62,839 nucleotides of DNA from Puniceicoccaceae bacterium (GTDB lineage: Bacteria; Verrucomicrobiota; Verrucomicrobiia; Opitutales; Coraliomargaritaceae): positions 1 to 62,839 of the forward strand of contig PBYS01000124.1 of assembly GCA_002729725.1 (NCBI GenBank), in the 5' to 3' direction. The translations under genes and the position numbers were made by a program. The notes beneath the pieces are model-generated. The model saw nothing but the letters and a program-made list of their open reading frames with translations, was not told where the DNA came from and searched no databases. Shown one piece after another: positions 1 to 8,751 of this stretch. The stretch's first letter is position 1. Each line of letters starts with the position of its first letter.

Positions 1-1
1 G

Positions 2-232
2 TTGAACGTCAATGCTGCTGAATGCAGAAGGCTCAGAGCCGTGCTGCACAATATTCGTAACCATGGCTGGGATACGGAAATACAACGCTGGCAGAGTCGC
101 ATGAATACACGTGTCAAAGACCAAGCTCATTTCCGGCAAATCTTGGAAGGAAGAATCGCATTTGTTCGTTCTTTAAACCCTGAAAAGGGTGGTAAGCTGC
201 TTGACAGTCTTAAGGCGATTCGAATAAGTTAA
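2..232 (+). CDS. Reverse transcriptase, C-terminal fragment (cut by window edge)
   Basis: Only the last 76 residues lie in the window. The frame is open to the left edge, so the TTG at base 2 should not be read as a start. The segment RRLRAVLHNIRN, then FRQILEGRIAFVRSLNPEKG and a final KLL..LKAI, fits the C-terminal thumb region of bacterial retron-type or related RNA-directed DNA polymerases, where (L/F)xGRIAFV-x-x-(I/L)NP-x-x-G-x-KL is typical. The catalytic YADD region is outside the window. Whether this is a retron, a diversity-generating element or a defence RT cannot be decided here. The family call rests on remembered motif similarity. Confidence 0.6.
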   Translation: MNVNAAECRRLRAVLHNIRNHGWDTEIQRWQSRMNTRVKDQAHFRQILEGRIAFVRSLNPEKGGKLLDSLKAIRIS

Positions 233-312
233 TCCAACAGGAAGAGTGGTTTATATTTTAGTACATTGGTTAAACGTAACGTTTGACATGCCGAACTTTA
301 AACTACGCACCT

Positions 313-339
313 AGAGCTCGTCCCCCTTTGACGAGCTCT
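313..339. other. Perfect 10-bp stem-loop downstream of the RT gene
   Basis: Arms AGAGCTCGTC and GACGAGCTCT are exact reverse complements around a 7-nt loop. No T-run follows, so it is not a classical intrinsic terminator. It lies between the RT fragment and rpsR. It may be a processing or termination structure, or part of an RT-associated RNA, though retron ncRNAs usually lie upstream of the RT. A smaller palindrome, AAACGT-A-ACGTTT, lies at 272-284. Confidence 0.5.
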
Positions 340-516
340 TGAGGCTGCGCCTGAGAACTCTCAGTTAGTAAAATGCCTCTCTTCCTGTTTCCCAACTTCG
401 TGCTGGTCGAGCTGGCCAAGCTCAAACCCAGCAGCGAGCGCGAAGCGAGCAACACTTAAATTTTTGCCAAAATTGTACTTGCACACTAGCGTGAACCCCA
501 TACTTTTCGTCGCTTC

Positions 517-714
517 ATGAGCACTGACAACAAGACACTTAATCGCTCCCGCAACCCGATGGACTACACGTTCAACGATGTGGAGCTACTTTCCCGTTTC
601 GTCACAGAAACTGGTAAGATCCTTCCTCGTAAAGACACAGGCCTTTCCGCAAAGCACCAGCGTCGCATTACGAACCGCATCAAGCAGGCTCGTAACATGC
701 TGACTATGCAGTAA
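517..714 (+). CDS. rpsR: Small ribosomal subunit protein bS18
   Basis: This 65-residue protein binds 16S rRNA next to bS6 on the 30S platform. The core [23 protein letters not shown] (residues 16-38) followed by [19 protein letters not shown] is the family signature (D(Y/W)K(N/D)..LL..(F/Y)(V/I)(T/S)E.GKI.PRR.TG....QR.(L/I)...IK.AR). Length is within the short end of the family. It stands alone here, without rpsF or rplI, which often sit beside it. A strong terminator follows at 741-776. Identification is secure. Confidence 0.95.
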   Translation: MSTDNKTLNRSRNPMDYTFNDVELLSRFVTETGKILPRKDTGLSAKHQRRITNRIKQARNMLTMQ

Positions 715-740
715 GCCCTTGAGCTGAAACAGGACTTTCC

Positions 741-776
741 AATCCTTCTCCTTTAATTAGGTGAAGGATTTTTTAT
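741..776 (+). terminator. Rho-independent terminator of rpsR
   Basis: Perfect 8-bp stem AATCCTTC / GAAGGATT, with two further CC/GG pairs past one mismatch, followed directly by TTTTAT. It lies about 25 nt after the rpsR stop codon. Confidence 0.85.
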
Positions 777-861
777 ATCTACCTGTCGTGTCCGCTTGCG
801 GACCTCTCAGCGCTGCCTACAGTAATCAAACACCACCGCAGATACGCCGCACACCAGCCAA

Positions 862-1866
862 ATGACCCACGCCTGCAAAATACTGCCACCGACCGAAGCG
901 AATATTGACCTATGCGCGGATTTGCTACGCGACGAAGCAGTCGTCGGCGTCCCAACGGAGACGGTCTACGGACTCGCAGGCAATGCACTCAACGAAGTCA
1001 GCGTGCGAAAGATCTTCGAAGTGAAAGGGCGGCCCCTAATAGATCCCCTAATCGTACACTTTCATTCCTTGGAAGATGCAGAGGCTCATGTCGAATTTAA
1101 CGATCGAGCTCGCAAACTAGCCGCCCAGTTCTGGCCTGGCGCACTCACCCTAATACTCCCCAAAAAGGACAGCATCTCCGACCTCGTCACCGCGGGCCTT
1201 CCCAGCGCAGCCGTGCGTGTGCCCGCACACCCAGTCTTCCGCAAACTATTAAAACAACTCGAATTTCCCCTCGCTGCCCCCAGTGCCAACCCTTTCGGAT
1301 ACGTCAGCCCGACACTCGCCCAGCACGTAGATGCCACACTGGGCAATCGTATCCTCGCGGTGCTAGACGGTGGCGCCTGTGACCACGGAGTGGAATCCAC
1401 CATTGTGGATCTGCGCGATCCAGCTGCGCCCAAAATCCTACGCCCAGGCCCGCTTTCAGCAGAAGCCCTAGGCATTCAAAATGGTATTCAAAACTCGGAT
1501 ACAAATAAAACTATAGCCCCCAATACCAGTGCACAGGCTGCGCCAGGCATGCTGACCCAGCACTATAGCCCGAAGACTCCGATCACATTATTTGCACACG
1601 GCGCAAAAGCCCAACAAGTAAAGGAAACAGAAGCTGTCATCTATACCGTCAAGCCCTGCGATTCGAAGCTAGCGAGTGAAACATCCAACACTTTTTGGCT
1701 TTCAGAAAACGGCGAACTTGCAGAAATTGCGCATAATTTATTTGGGCTGATCCAAAAGTTGGACCAAGCCAAGTACACAAGATTACACATCGAGCGCGCC
1801 CTCAATCAAGCGATCGGCGTCGCGGTCAACGACCGTCTAAGTCGCGCTGCAGCCAAGCGCCCGTAG
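862..1866 (+). CDS. tsaC: L-threonylcarbamoyladenylate synthase, Sua5 type
   Basis: Makes threonylcarbamoyl-AMP from threonine, bicarbonate and ATP, the first step of t6A37 tRNA modification in the cytoplasm. The YrdC domain fills about residues 10-205: VVGVPTETVYGLAGNA near the N-terminus, KGRP..(D)PLIVH, a central FWPGALTLIL, then RVPAHP and AAPSANPFGYVSPT. The STIVDL motif and ILRPG close the domain. At 334 residues it carries the extra C-terminal Sua5 domain (from about residue 235), which single-domain TsaC lacks; the linker motif GMLTQHYSPKTP is visible. The next gene downstream is unrelated. Confidence 0.93.
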   Translation: MTHACKILPPTEANIDLCADLLRDEAVVGVPTETVYGLAGNALNEVSVRKIFEVKGRPLIDPLIVHFHSLEDAEAHVEFNDRARKLAAQFWPGALTLILPKKDSISDLVTAGLPSAAVRVPAHPVFRKLLKQLEFPLAAPSANPFGYVSPTLAQHVDATLGNRILAVLDGGACDHGVESTIVDLRDPAAPKILRPGPLSAEALGIQNGIQNSDTNKTIAPNTSAQAAPGMLTQHYSPKTPITLFAHGAKAQQVKETEAVIYTVKPCDSKLASETSNTFWLSENGELAEIAHNLFGLIQKLDQAKYTRLHIERALNQAIGVAVNDRLSRAAAKRP

Positions 1867-1987
1867 AATACTGACGTTCGCAAGCATTGAATCGACAAGC
1901 ACTTAAAACTATTAGAAGAAAGTAAAACAGGGATCAGCCAATCTAATCGGAAAATTATTTAGATCTTTTTTTCCTATTTGGCACCAG

Positions 1988-2785
1988 ATGTGCATTACAC
2001 CGTGCATGCACCAAACGATTCGACTACCGCGGTGCGCTGGAGTGGCAACAGCCTCCCTTGCGTGCCTTTTTGCATTTACATCCGCTTCTGGCTCAGTTCC
2101 GAGTGAGACGCGCGACGTCCTACAAGAATGGGTCAAAGTGAAAGCACTGATCTCTCAAGAACGCGAAGAATGGGCCACTGAAAAGGCCCTGATCGCTGAT
2201 ACCATTGAGCTACTCAATGCTGAGAAGGAGATGCTGGCTGAGACCATTGATTCCCGCAAAGACGCCGCCGAGGCTGCTGCCAACGAGCGCACAGAGCTCT
2301 CGCTTAAAAAAGAAAGCTTAGATGCCGACGCCGCCACTTTAGGTGAAGTGCTCACCGGCTATGAGAGCGAGATGACCGCGTGGGTGCCTAGCCTGCCCGC
2401 ATTGCTACAAGAGGAGCTCGCGCCCCTCATTCGTCGCTTGCCGACCGAAGAAAATGTCAGCTCCAATGCGGGAATCGGACGCCGCCTTCAATCGGTCGTC
2501 GGCATTCTGTCTCAAGTGGATAAGTTCAATTCCTCCGTCACCTACCGTAAAGAGTTACGCGACTCGGGCGAAGCCACTAAAGAAACCGATACACTTTATT
2601 TCGGCCTAGCCTATGCCGTTTATAGCGATGCCGAAGGCAGTTCAGCGGGCTACGGAAAACCCGGCCCCGAAGGCTGGACCTGGGAAACGGCCCCCGAAGC
2701 CGCAGCCGACATTAAAGAGCTGATTGCCGTCTATAAAAACGAGACACCCGCAAAATACGTCTCGATTCCACTCTCGATTCAATAA
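1988..2785 (+). CDS. DUF3450 family periplasmic coiled-coil protein
   Basis: This is the first gene of the TonB-energising cluster. A hydrophobic export signal (ATASLACLFAFTSASG) is followed by a long coiled coil rich in E, K and A (about residues 40-130). A globular tail contains the conserved-looking LYFGLAYAVYSDAEGSSAGY segment. DUF3450 proteins sit in front of ExbB/ExbD/TonB genes in many marine bacteria; their exact role is not established, but an accessory periplasmic role at the complex is the usual view. The start may be the ATG at 2006, which gives a more standard signal peptide. Family assignment is by composition and context. Confidence 0.8.
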   Translation: MCITPCMHQTIRLPRCAGVATASLACLFAFTSASGSVPSETRDVLQEWVKVKALISQEREEWATEKALIADTIELLNAEKEMLAETIDSRKDAAEAAANERTELSLKKESLDADAATLGEVLTGYESEMTAWVPSLPALLQEELAPLIRRLPTEENVSSNAGIGRRLQSVVGILSQVDKFNSSVTYRKELRDSGEATKETDTLYFGLAYAVYSDAEGSSAGYGKPGPEGWTWETAPEAAADIKELIAVYKNETPAKYVSIPLSIQ

Positions 2786-2837
2786 GCGCTACGTACGCTC
2801 AATCGAAAACTACTACTACCAAACGATTCTTTGATCC

Positions 2838-4217
2838 ATGAAACGTAGCCTATACTCTCTACTAATTAGCCTATTCTCTTTGCAGTTACTCAGCGCGCAG
2901 TCACTGGATAGTGTGAAACAATCTGCCAATGCAGATCTCGAAGCAGCCCTCAGCGAACTTGCCGAATTACGTGCAGAAATTCGCGAGGAGAAAATACCAC
3001 TCGCTCAAGAGCGACGTAACCTAGAAGCTGAAGTCCGCACCTTACGCGGCGAAGCCGAAGCGGCTCGCGCCGTGCAGGACAACGCTGACTTACGACTCGA
3101 CCAACTGCGCTCCCAAATCAAGGGGCGCGAAGAAGAGATCCAGTATGCAAGCAACTTGCTGGACGAATACGTGCGGGGCCTACAAGCACGCATCCACGTC
3201 AGCGAAGTGGAAAGCTACGAACCGAAACTCTTGGAGATCCTCAACAGTGCGGAAGCTTCTGAAGACGGCGAGACTTCCATCACACAACTCGCCAAGGGCA
3301 TTGGCCTCGGCCTGGAGCGCGCCAAGGAAATCTCCGGCGGCAGCTCCTTTCAAGGCGGCGCAGTCCTTCCCGACGGTAGCTACACACAAGGCACCTTCCT
3401 GCTGGCAGGGCCTCTGGCTTACTTTTCCTCGGAAAAAGGGGGCGGCCTCGTCATTCGCGGCGAATCCCTTCGCCCAGCGATAGAACCGATTCCTGACTAC
3501 GACATCAGCAGCGCAGTCGCCTCAGCGACCTCCGGTGGCACTGGCCTAATTCCCATCGACGCTTCCATGGGCAACGCACGTGCGATCGAGCAAACAAAGG
3601 AAACTTTGATCGAACACATTCAAAAGGGCGGCGTCTGGATTGTCCCGATTCTCGGCTTTGCACTGGTATCGCTTGTGATTGCAGCCTTTAAGGCACTCGA
3701 ACTATACGGCATTAAAACTCCGGATGAGGGTGCAGTCGCCAAACTGGTGGGCCTTATCAAAGAGGGAAAGCACGAAGAAGCAACCGAGACTGCCGCCCAC
3801 CTACCAGGTCCTGCCGGCGACATGCTGCGCATCGGTGTTCGCCACTCGGGTGAGTCTGTCGCACTCGTGGAAGAGCTCTGCATCGAGAAGGTCGTCGAGA
3901 CTCAACCTCGCGTGCAACGCCTACTCTCCTTCGTCGCCACCACCGCCGCGGTCTCCCCTCTCTTGGGTCTGCTCGGCACGGTGACGGGTATGATCAACAC
4001 TTTCAAATTGATCACCATCTTCGGCACCGGCGATGCGCGTAACTTATCTTCAGGTATTTCCGAAGCGCTGATCACCACCGAGTTCGGTCTGATCGTCGCC
4101 ATCCCGGCCCTCATCTTACATGCTGTGCTCTCCCGCAGAGCCAATGGCATCCTCGCCACAATGGAGAAGCAAGCAATTGCCTTTGTTAATGGACTGAAAA
4201 TCGCCCGCGAAAAATAA
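2838..4217 (+). CDS. exbB: ExbB/TolQ-family proton channel protein with long periplasmic coiled-coil domain
   Basis: A 459-residue inner-membrane protein. A signal sequence (SLYSLLISLFSLQLLSAQ) precedes a coiled coil (about residues 25-120) and a beta-rich stretch. The MotA/TolQ/ExbB channel domain lies at about 250-455, with TM segments WIVPILGFALVSLVIAAF and a second pair around PLLGLLGTVTGMINTF and TTEFGLIVAIPALILHAVLS. The channel domain is canonical; the 250-residue N-terminal extension is the variant associated with DUF3450 systems. Its stop overlaps the next start by one base (TAATG), so the two ExbB proteins are translationally coupled. Confidence 0.93.
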   Translation: MKRSLYSLLISLFSLQLLSAQSLDSVKQSANADLEAALSELAELRAEIREEKIPLAQERRNLEAEVRTLRGEAEAARAVQDNADLRLDQLRSQIKGREEEIQYASNLLDEYVRGLQARIHVSEVESYEPKLLEILNSAEASEDGETSITQLAKGIGLGLERAKEISGGSSFQGGAVLPDGSYTQGTFLLAGPLAYFSSEKGGGLVIRGESLRPAIEPIPDYDISSAVASATSGGTGLIPIDASMGNARAIEQTKETLIEHIQKGGVWIVPILGFALVSLVIAAFKALELYGIKTPDEGAVAKLVGLIKEGKHEEATETAAHLPGPAGDMLRIGVRHSGESVALVEELCIEKVVETQPRVQRLLSFVATTAAVSPLLGLLGTVTGMINTFKLITIFGTGDARNLSSGISEALITTEFGLIVAIPALILHAVLSRRANGILATMEKQAIAFVNGLKIAREK

Positions 4218-4825
4218 TGAATAGCCACGAACTAATCACCACAATCATAGAGATATGGGTACAAGGTGGGTGGCTCATGTTCCCGCTGGCCTTGCTCGCA
4301 CTATGCATTTACCTCGCGGGGTTTGAACTCGTGTTCTTCTTCCGTAAATACGGTTTCGATAAGGACGACAAAAACACCTGGGGCCACTGGATTGACAAAC
4401 CAGAAGACGGCACCGGCATGCTAGGAGCCGCGATTCGATTCGCACAAGAAGGCAGCAAGCAAATGGATTCGATTCGCTCACGCGTTCACGAATTACGCCA
4501 CGCTTACATCAACCCTGCCCGCCGGCGCATCTACTACCTATCGATCCTAGTCACAGTCGCGCCCCTCACTGGGCTACTGGGCACGGTCATCGGTATGATC
4601 GTGACCTTCAACGGTCTGTCCTCGAGCCGCGGCAGCGCGCTGGACGTCGTCGCAGGCGGCATCTCGCAAGCGCTCATCACCACGCAAACCGGCCTCATCA
4701 TCGCCATTCCTGGTTACATCTTGGTGCACCACGCCAAAACACGTTGCCAGCGATTGGAAGGCTTTTTCTCAGAGCTTGAAATACGCACAGCTCAAAAATT
4801 TGAACGCACACATAAAGAATCATGA
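4217..4825 (+). CDS. exbB: ExbB/TolQ-family proton channel protein (short)
   Basis: 202 residues with three predicted TM segments: [20 protein letters not shown] near the N-terminus, [18 protein letters not shown], and [15 protein letters not shown]. The [16 protein letters not shown] block is the ExbB/TolQ signature. It uses proton-motive force with ExbD to energise TonB. It is sandwiched without gaps between the long ExbB (1-nt overlap) and ExbD (4-nt ATGA overlap), so the operon encodes two ExbB paralogues for one ExbD and one TonB. Confidence 0.95.
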   Translation: MNSHELITTIIEIWVQGGWLMFPLALLALCIYLAGFELVFFFRKYGFDKDDKNTWGHWIDKPEDGTGMLGAAIRFAQEGSKQMDSIRSRVHELRHAYINPARRRIYYLSILVTVAPLTGLLGTVIGMIVTFNGLSSSRGSALDVVAGGISQALITTQTGLIIAIPGYILVHHAKTRCQRLEGFFSELEIRTAQKFERTHKES

Positions 4826-5226
4826 TACAACGACGCTTTTCCAGCCCTGCCGAAGAGAGTGAAGAGATCAATCTCTCACCGCTCATCGACATGGTGTTCA
4901 TCCTACTGATTTTCTTCATCGTCACCACTGTCTTCGTCGAGGAAACAGGGATCGATGTGAATAAACCGGAAGCCGCCTCCGCGGTGGACCTAGACAAACA
5001 GAGTATTCTCATTGCACTCACTCCCAAGGGTGAAGTTGTTTACGGGGGCCGCGACATCGGCGTCAATGGTGTCCGCAGTCTCGTGCAACGACTCACTCGG
5101 GATGACCCCGAGATGCCAGTCATCCTACAAGCGGATAAGGCTGTCAGCACGGAGCGCCTAGTGCGCGTGATCGACGAATCTAAGCTCGGAGGTGCGCAAG
5201 TCGTTAACATCTCAACGGCGCATTAA
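4822..5226 (+). CDS. exbD: ExbD/TolR biopolymer transport protein
   Basis: 134 residues with one N-terminal TM helix and a periplasmic domain. The segment [21 protein letters not shown] holds the Asp (PLID) that takes part in proton translocation in ExbD/TolR, and [13 protein letters not shown] continues as in the family. It begins in an ATGA overlap with the preceding ExbB. Its last 35 nt overlap the first candidate start of tonB. Confidence 0.95.
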   Translation: MIQRRFSSPAEESEEINLSPLIDMVFILLIFFIVTTVFVEETGIDVNKPEAASAVDLDKQSILIALTPKGEVVYGGRDIGVNGVRSLVQRLTRDDPEMPVILQADKAVSTERLVRVIDESKLGGAQVVNISTAH

Positions 5227-5923
5227 CCACCAGCCCAGACTATTTGTGAAGCATAGACCAGAAGATACCGCCCCCGATAAACCTAAGTTTTCATCGCGAA
5301 GCCTTGGAGTGATCAGCGCGGCGGCGGCCCTGACGATTGGCATCTTCGTCCTCTTTCCTTTTACTCAGTTCATCGGCAATCAAACCCGCGAACTAGTCAC
5401 ACTGCGATCGATCGACGTGGCTCCGCCACCGCCACCGCCACCGCCATCGGAGGAGCCACCACCGGAAGAACCGCCGGTCGAAGAAGCCCCCCCTCCAGAC
5501 CTATCGGAGCCACCACCTCCCTTAGATCTCGCACAACTGGAAATGGCACTGAACCCTGGCATGGGGGATGACTTTTCCAACGCGTTCTCAGTCGCTGGCT
5601 TCGATGTCGCGGGGGATACCGCCTCAGAAATCATGACCTTCGAGATCTCTGATCTCGACGAGATGCCACGTATGCTAAAAGGCCGACGCCCCAAGCATCC
5701 GCCGAATCTGCTGCGTGAGCGGGTCGAAGGCGTCGTTCGCCTGAAAGTGCTCTTGGACGAAACTGGACGCGTGAACGTGCAATCCGTCATTTCATCGACA
5801 CATAGCGCTTTCGAACGCCCCGCCATTCAAGCCGCCGAAGACTTCCGCTACACGCCACCGACTAAGAACGGCGAACCTGCACGCACCGTGTTCGTTCTGC
5901 CCATGAAATTCTCTATCAATTAA
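5192..5923 (+). CDS. tonB: TonB energy transducer
   Basis: Spans the periplasm and passes ExbB/ExbD energy to outer-membrane receptors. A single TM helix ([18 protein letters not shown]) is followed by a Pro/Glu-rich spacer starting at [18 protein letters not shown] (about residues 75-115). The C-terminal TonB fold lies at about 165-243, with [37 protein letters not shown] and a final VLPMKFSIN. The GTG start at 5192 overlaps exbD; a second GTG at 5246, 20 nt after the exbD stop, is equally possible. The TonB-dependent receptor at 32132 is an obvious client, though receptors elsewhere in the genome may use it too. Confidence 0.93.
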   Translation: MRKSLTSQRRINHQPRLFVKHRPEDTAPDKPKFSSRSLGVISAAAALTIGIFVLFPFTQFIGNQTRELVTLRSIDVAPPPPPPPPSEEPPPEEPPVEEAPPPDLSEPPPPLDLAQLEMALNPGMGDDFSNAFSVAGFDVAGDTASEIMTFEISDLDEMPRMLKGRRPKHPPNLLRERVEGVVRLKVLLDETGRVNVQSVISSTHSAFERPAIQAAEDFRYTPPTKNGEPARTVFVLPMKFSIN

Positions 5924-5962
5924 ACCACTCTTATCATCCATTTTGTTCAACCACGAGCGCTC

Positions 5963-7333
5963 ATGAAAATCACACGCTTACTTACCATTCTCGCCAGTAT
6001 GGCTGCTCCTTTTAGCAGCGGCTTACTCGCTCAAGACTATCCACTCAGCGAAAATCTCTGGACCAATCCTGAATTTCAAAATCGCTTCCTCGGCAGCTAC
6101 GGCTTCGACACATCGATCACGCCCAAAATCACTGCCGACGAGCAAACCATTTTCAAGCAATTGGTGCCCTTGATGCAAAACAACGCCAACGCGGCGATTC
6201 AACAATTGCGCTCCGCAATCACCAAGGAATCCAGCGCGGCACTCGACTACACCCTGGGCAATCTCTACGCTCAAGAAAGCCAAGTGTCCAATGCGATTCG
6301 CGCCTACCAAACTGCGATTCGTAAGTTTCCTAATTTCTATCGCGCCTACAAAAACCTGGCATTGGTCATGGTCAATGAAGGTCGCTATGAAGAAGCGGTT
6401 CCTTTTCTGCTGAAAGGCCTCGAACTCGGTGGCACCGATGGCGCACTCTACGGTCCGCTGGGACTCGCTTATTTAAATCTAGAGAAGCCTAAGAGCGCAC
6501 TGACTGCTTACGATAATGCACTGCTCTTCGCACCCGACAGCTTACAGTGGCAACAAGGCAAGCTCCGCTGCTTAATGGATCTGAACCTTTACAAAGAATC
6601 TGCCGGCATGCTGGAAGAAATGATTCTGGAAGACAGCCAAAACCAAAACTATTGGAAATGGCAGGCCAACGCCTTCCTGAGCGAGGACGACATGGCCAAG
6701 GCCAGCGCCAACCTGGAGATCCTGAAACGCCTGGGCAATGCCGACGGCGCCTCCTTAGGCCTGCTGGGCGATATCTACCTCAATGAGGGCATGACCGATA
6801 TGGCACTGGAGAATTACCTCCTCGCCGCCGATCAAGAATCACTCAGTTCCGCACGTCTAATTCGCACCGCACATAGCTTCGCAAGCCGCCGTCTATGGAA
6901 CGAAGCCTCCACCTATTTGGATAAGACCAAGAGCCGACTCGACTCCCTTAGTCCGAAAGAACAATCCACCTTCCTCACGCTCCAAGCACAAGCAGCCATG
7001 GGCCTGGGTGAAACCGAACAGGCTTCCACAATCCTAGAAGCACTGGTCGCGGAAGACCCGATGAACGGTCAGGCGCTATTGACCTTGGGCAACCTGCAAC
7101 GCGAACTCGATCGCATCGAAGACGCGGCCTTCTCCTATGAGCAAGCCGCACAGGTCGATGAGACACGCGTCGACGCACTAGTGCAACATGCACGCATGCT
7201 GATCTCACTACGCGACTACTCACCTGCCGTCACACTACTGCAACGAGTCGTCTTACTCGAGCCAGGACCTCGCTATGAGGATTTCCTAGAGCGCGTGCAA
7301 AGCGCCAACCGCGCATCCAAGGGACAGATCTAA
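5963..7333 (+). CDS. Periplasmic TPR-repeat protein of the TonB cluster
   Basis: 456 residues with a signal peptide (LLTILASMAAPFSSGLLAQ) and then about ten tetratricopeptide-like helical pairs from residue 65 to the end. Examples are ALDYTLGNLYAQESQVSNAI, AYKNLALVMVNEGRYEEAVP and LGPLGLAYLNLEKPKSALTAY. It is the last gene of the DUF3450-ExbB-ExbB-ExbD-TonB run, 39 nt after tonB. TPR proteins at this position are common in such clusters and probably scaffold the complex; a specific role is not known. Confidence 0.88.
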   Translation: MKITRLLTILASMAAPFSSGLLAQDYPLSENLWTNPEFQNRFLGSYGFDTSITPKITADEQTIFKQLVPLMQNNANAAIQQLRSAITKESSAALDYTLGNLYAQESQVSNAIRAYQTAIRKFPNFYRAYKNLALVMVNEGRYEEAVPFLLKGLELGGTDGALYGPLGLAYLNLEKPKSALTAYDNALLFAPDSLQWQQGKLRCLMDLNLYKESAGMLEEMILEDSQNQNYWKWQANAFLSEDDMAKASANLEILKRLGNADGASLGLLGDIYLNEGMTDMALENYLLAADQESLSSARLIRTAHSFASRRLWNEASTYLDKTKSRLDSLSPKEQSTFLTLQAQAAMGLGETEQASTILEALVAEDPMNGQALLTLGNLQRELDRIEDAAFSYEQAAQVDETRVDALVQHARMLISLRDYSPAVTLLQRVVLLEPGPRYEDFLERVQSANRASKGQI

Positions 7334-7372
7334 TCGCGCACAACGACAACTGACCAAGAGCACATATATAAA

Positions 7373-8194
7373 ATGATTCGCATTGAACAGGAAAACGACT
7401 GGCTTTTGCTCAGCCATCCAGACCACGCCGCACTCGCGGGTGAATTTGCCCGGCATTGGAAGAACGATTTCTTCGCACCGCCTAAGCCTTTCACCCACAT
7501 ATTGGATGCCACCGCACGTCACGACGACAGTTGGAATGACCGCGATGCATTGCCACTCCTCACGCATGAGATGAACCCCAGCGCCTTCTCCGAAGAGCTG
7601 GTGGGCACTTATGATGCATTCGAGGAAATTGATCTGCACGACTATCTAGGTGTGCGTGGCCAAGCGACCGAAGTCGCCGCACTGCGTGACCCCTATTCGG
7701 CCATCTTGATCTCAATGCACACGGTCAATCTGCTTACAGTTCAGGCAGACCTCTCCACATTGAACGATGAAGATCTCGCCTTTCACAAGGCATTCATCGA
7801 CGGACAAATTAATCGACAAGAGGAACTCAAGGCGCGGCTGATGTTACAAGACGACATCGCCCCCTACCTCACAGACGAGTGCCTGCTCGCAGGATTTAAA
7901 TTCCTGCAGGCTTGCGACAGCTTCTCGCTCCACGTCGGTGTCGCATTCTCCAAGCCTAGCAAACTGCAGCACGCGCACCCACGGCGCGATGGCAGCGAGA
8001 CCGAAATCGAGTTCATTCCCAAGGGCGATAACCATTACGTACTGAGCCCCTATCCACTGGACGAGCCGACCGTCGTATTCAAAGTGCCTTACCGTCGTGT
8101 GCCTAAAACAGCCACTTCCAGCTTGGAAGCGTTTCAAGCGGCCTATGCGGCTGCACCGATCGAACTAGTCACCGTCACCGTCTCTCAAAGCTAA
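7373..8194 (+). CDS. DUF3891 family protein
   Basis: 273 residues, cytosolic, no signal peptide or TM helix. The N-terminal block (WLLLSHPDHAALAGEFARHW), with HDDSW near residue 50 and SMH in the central part, fits the DUF3891 family. Its spaced His and Asp residues suggest a metal site, possibly HD-like; the function is unknown. It starts a tight rightward run with ridA (7 nt gap) and the MFS gene, so the three are probably co-transcribed. Confidence 0.75.
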   Translation: MIRIEQENDWLLLSHPDHAALAGEFARHWKNDFFAPPKPFTHILDATARHDDSWNDRDALPLLTHEMNPSAFSEELVGTYDAFEEIDLHDYLGVRGQATEVAALRDPYSAILISMHTVNLLTVQADLSTLNDEDLAFHKAFIDGQINRQEELKARLMLQDDIAPYLTDECLLAGFKFLQACDSFSLHVGVAFSKPSKLQHAHPRRDGSETEIEFIPKGDNHYVLSPYPLDEPTVVFKVPYRRVPKTATSSLEAFQAAYAAAPIELVTVTVSQS

Positions 8195-8201
8195 GCAAAC
8201 C

Positions 8202-8660
8202 ATGAGCGCCGAAGCTAAACTTGCCGAACTCGGCATCACTCTCCCCACCGCACCCACACCGGGCGGCAACTACCTAACACACCGCCGCATGGGTAACATG
8301 TTGATACTCGCTGGAGTCATTAGTTTTAGTTCCACCGGCGAAAAGTGGCAGGGCCAAATCGGTGACACCCGCGACCTGGACGAGGGCTATGCCGCCGCCA
8401 AAATGTGCGCCTTGAATGTGCTCGCAACCATTCGCGACATCACAGGCACACTCGATGCAGTCAAACAGTTCTTGTATGTGGGCGGCTATGTCAGTGCCAT
8501 TCCCGCTTACGGCAAGAGCCCATCGGTGATCAATGGTGCTTCGGATCTCTTCGAAGCCGTCTTCGGAGAAGCTGGCAAGCATGCTCGCGCAGCGGTGTCG
8601 GTCGCCGGGCTTCCCAATAACGCCACAGTGGAAATTCAGGTTACAGTAGAGCTCAATTAG
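8202..8660 (+). CDS. RidA/YjgF/UK114 family protein
   Basis: 152 residues, a single chorismate-mutase-like fold of the long RidA subgroup (AKLAELGITLPTAPTPGGNY...). Family members hydrolyse reactive enamine/imine intermediates and protect PLP enzymes, or act as deaminases in catabolic pathways. The ending ...ARAAVSVAGLPNNATVEIQVTVEL is typical, but the catalytic Arg of RidA (usually in R.AV.V..LP) is visible only as ARAAVSV. It follows the DUF3891 gene closely. Confidence 0.88.
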   Translation: MSAEAKLAELGITLPTAPTPGGNYLTHRRMGNMLILAGVISFSSTGEKWQGQIGDTRDLDEGYAAAKMCALNVLATIRDITGTLDAVKQFLYVGGYVSAIPAYGKSPSVINGASDLFEAVFGEAGKHARAAVSVAGLPNNATVEIQVTVELN

Positions 8661-8751
8661 AATTCTACTCCGGCACAAAACTGGGCGTAATAATTGCAAA
8701 ACATTCTCGCAGTGATTTGCATTGCGGCTGAGTAAGTGCTCTCTCGCTGTT

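Noticed and set aside
5421..5480. CCACCG/CCGCCA-rich tract that resembles a microsatellite
   Set aside because: It encodes the Pro/Glu spacer of TonB; ordinary for this gene.
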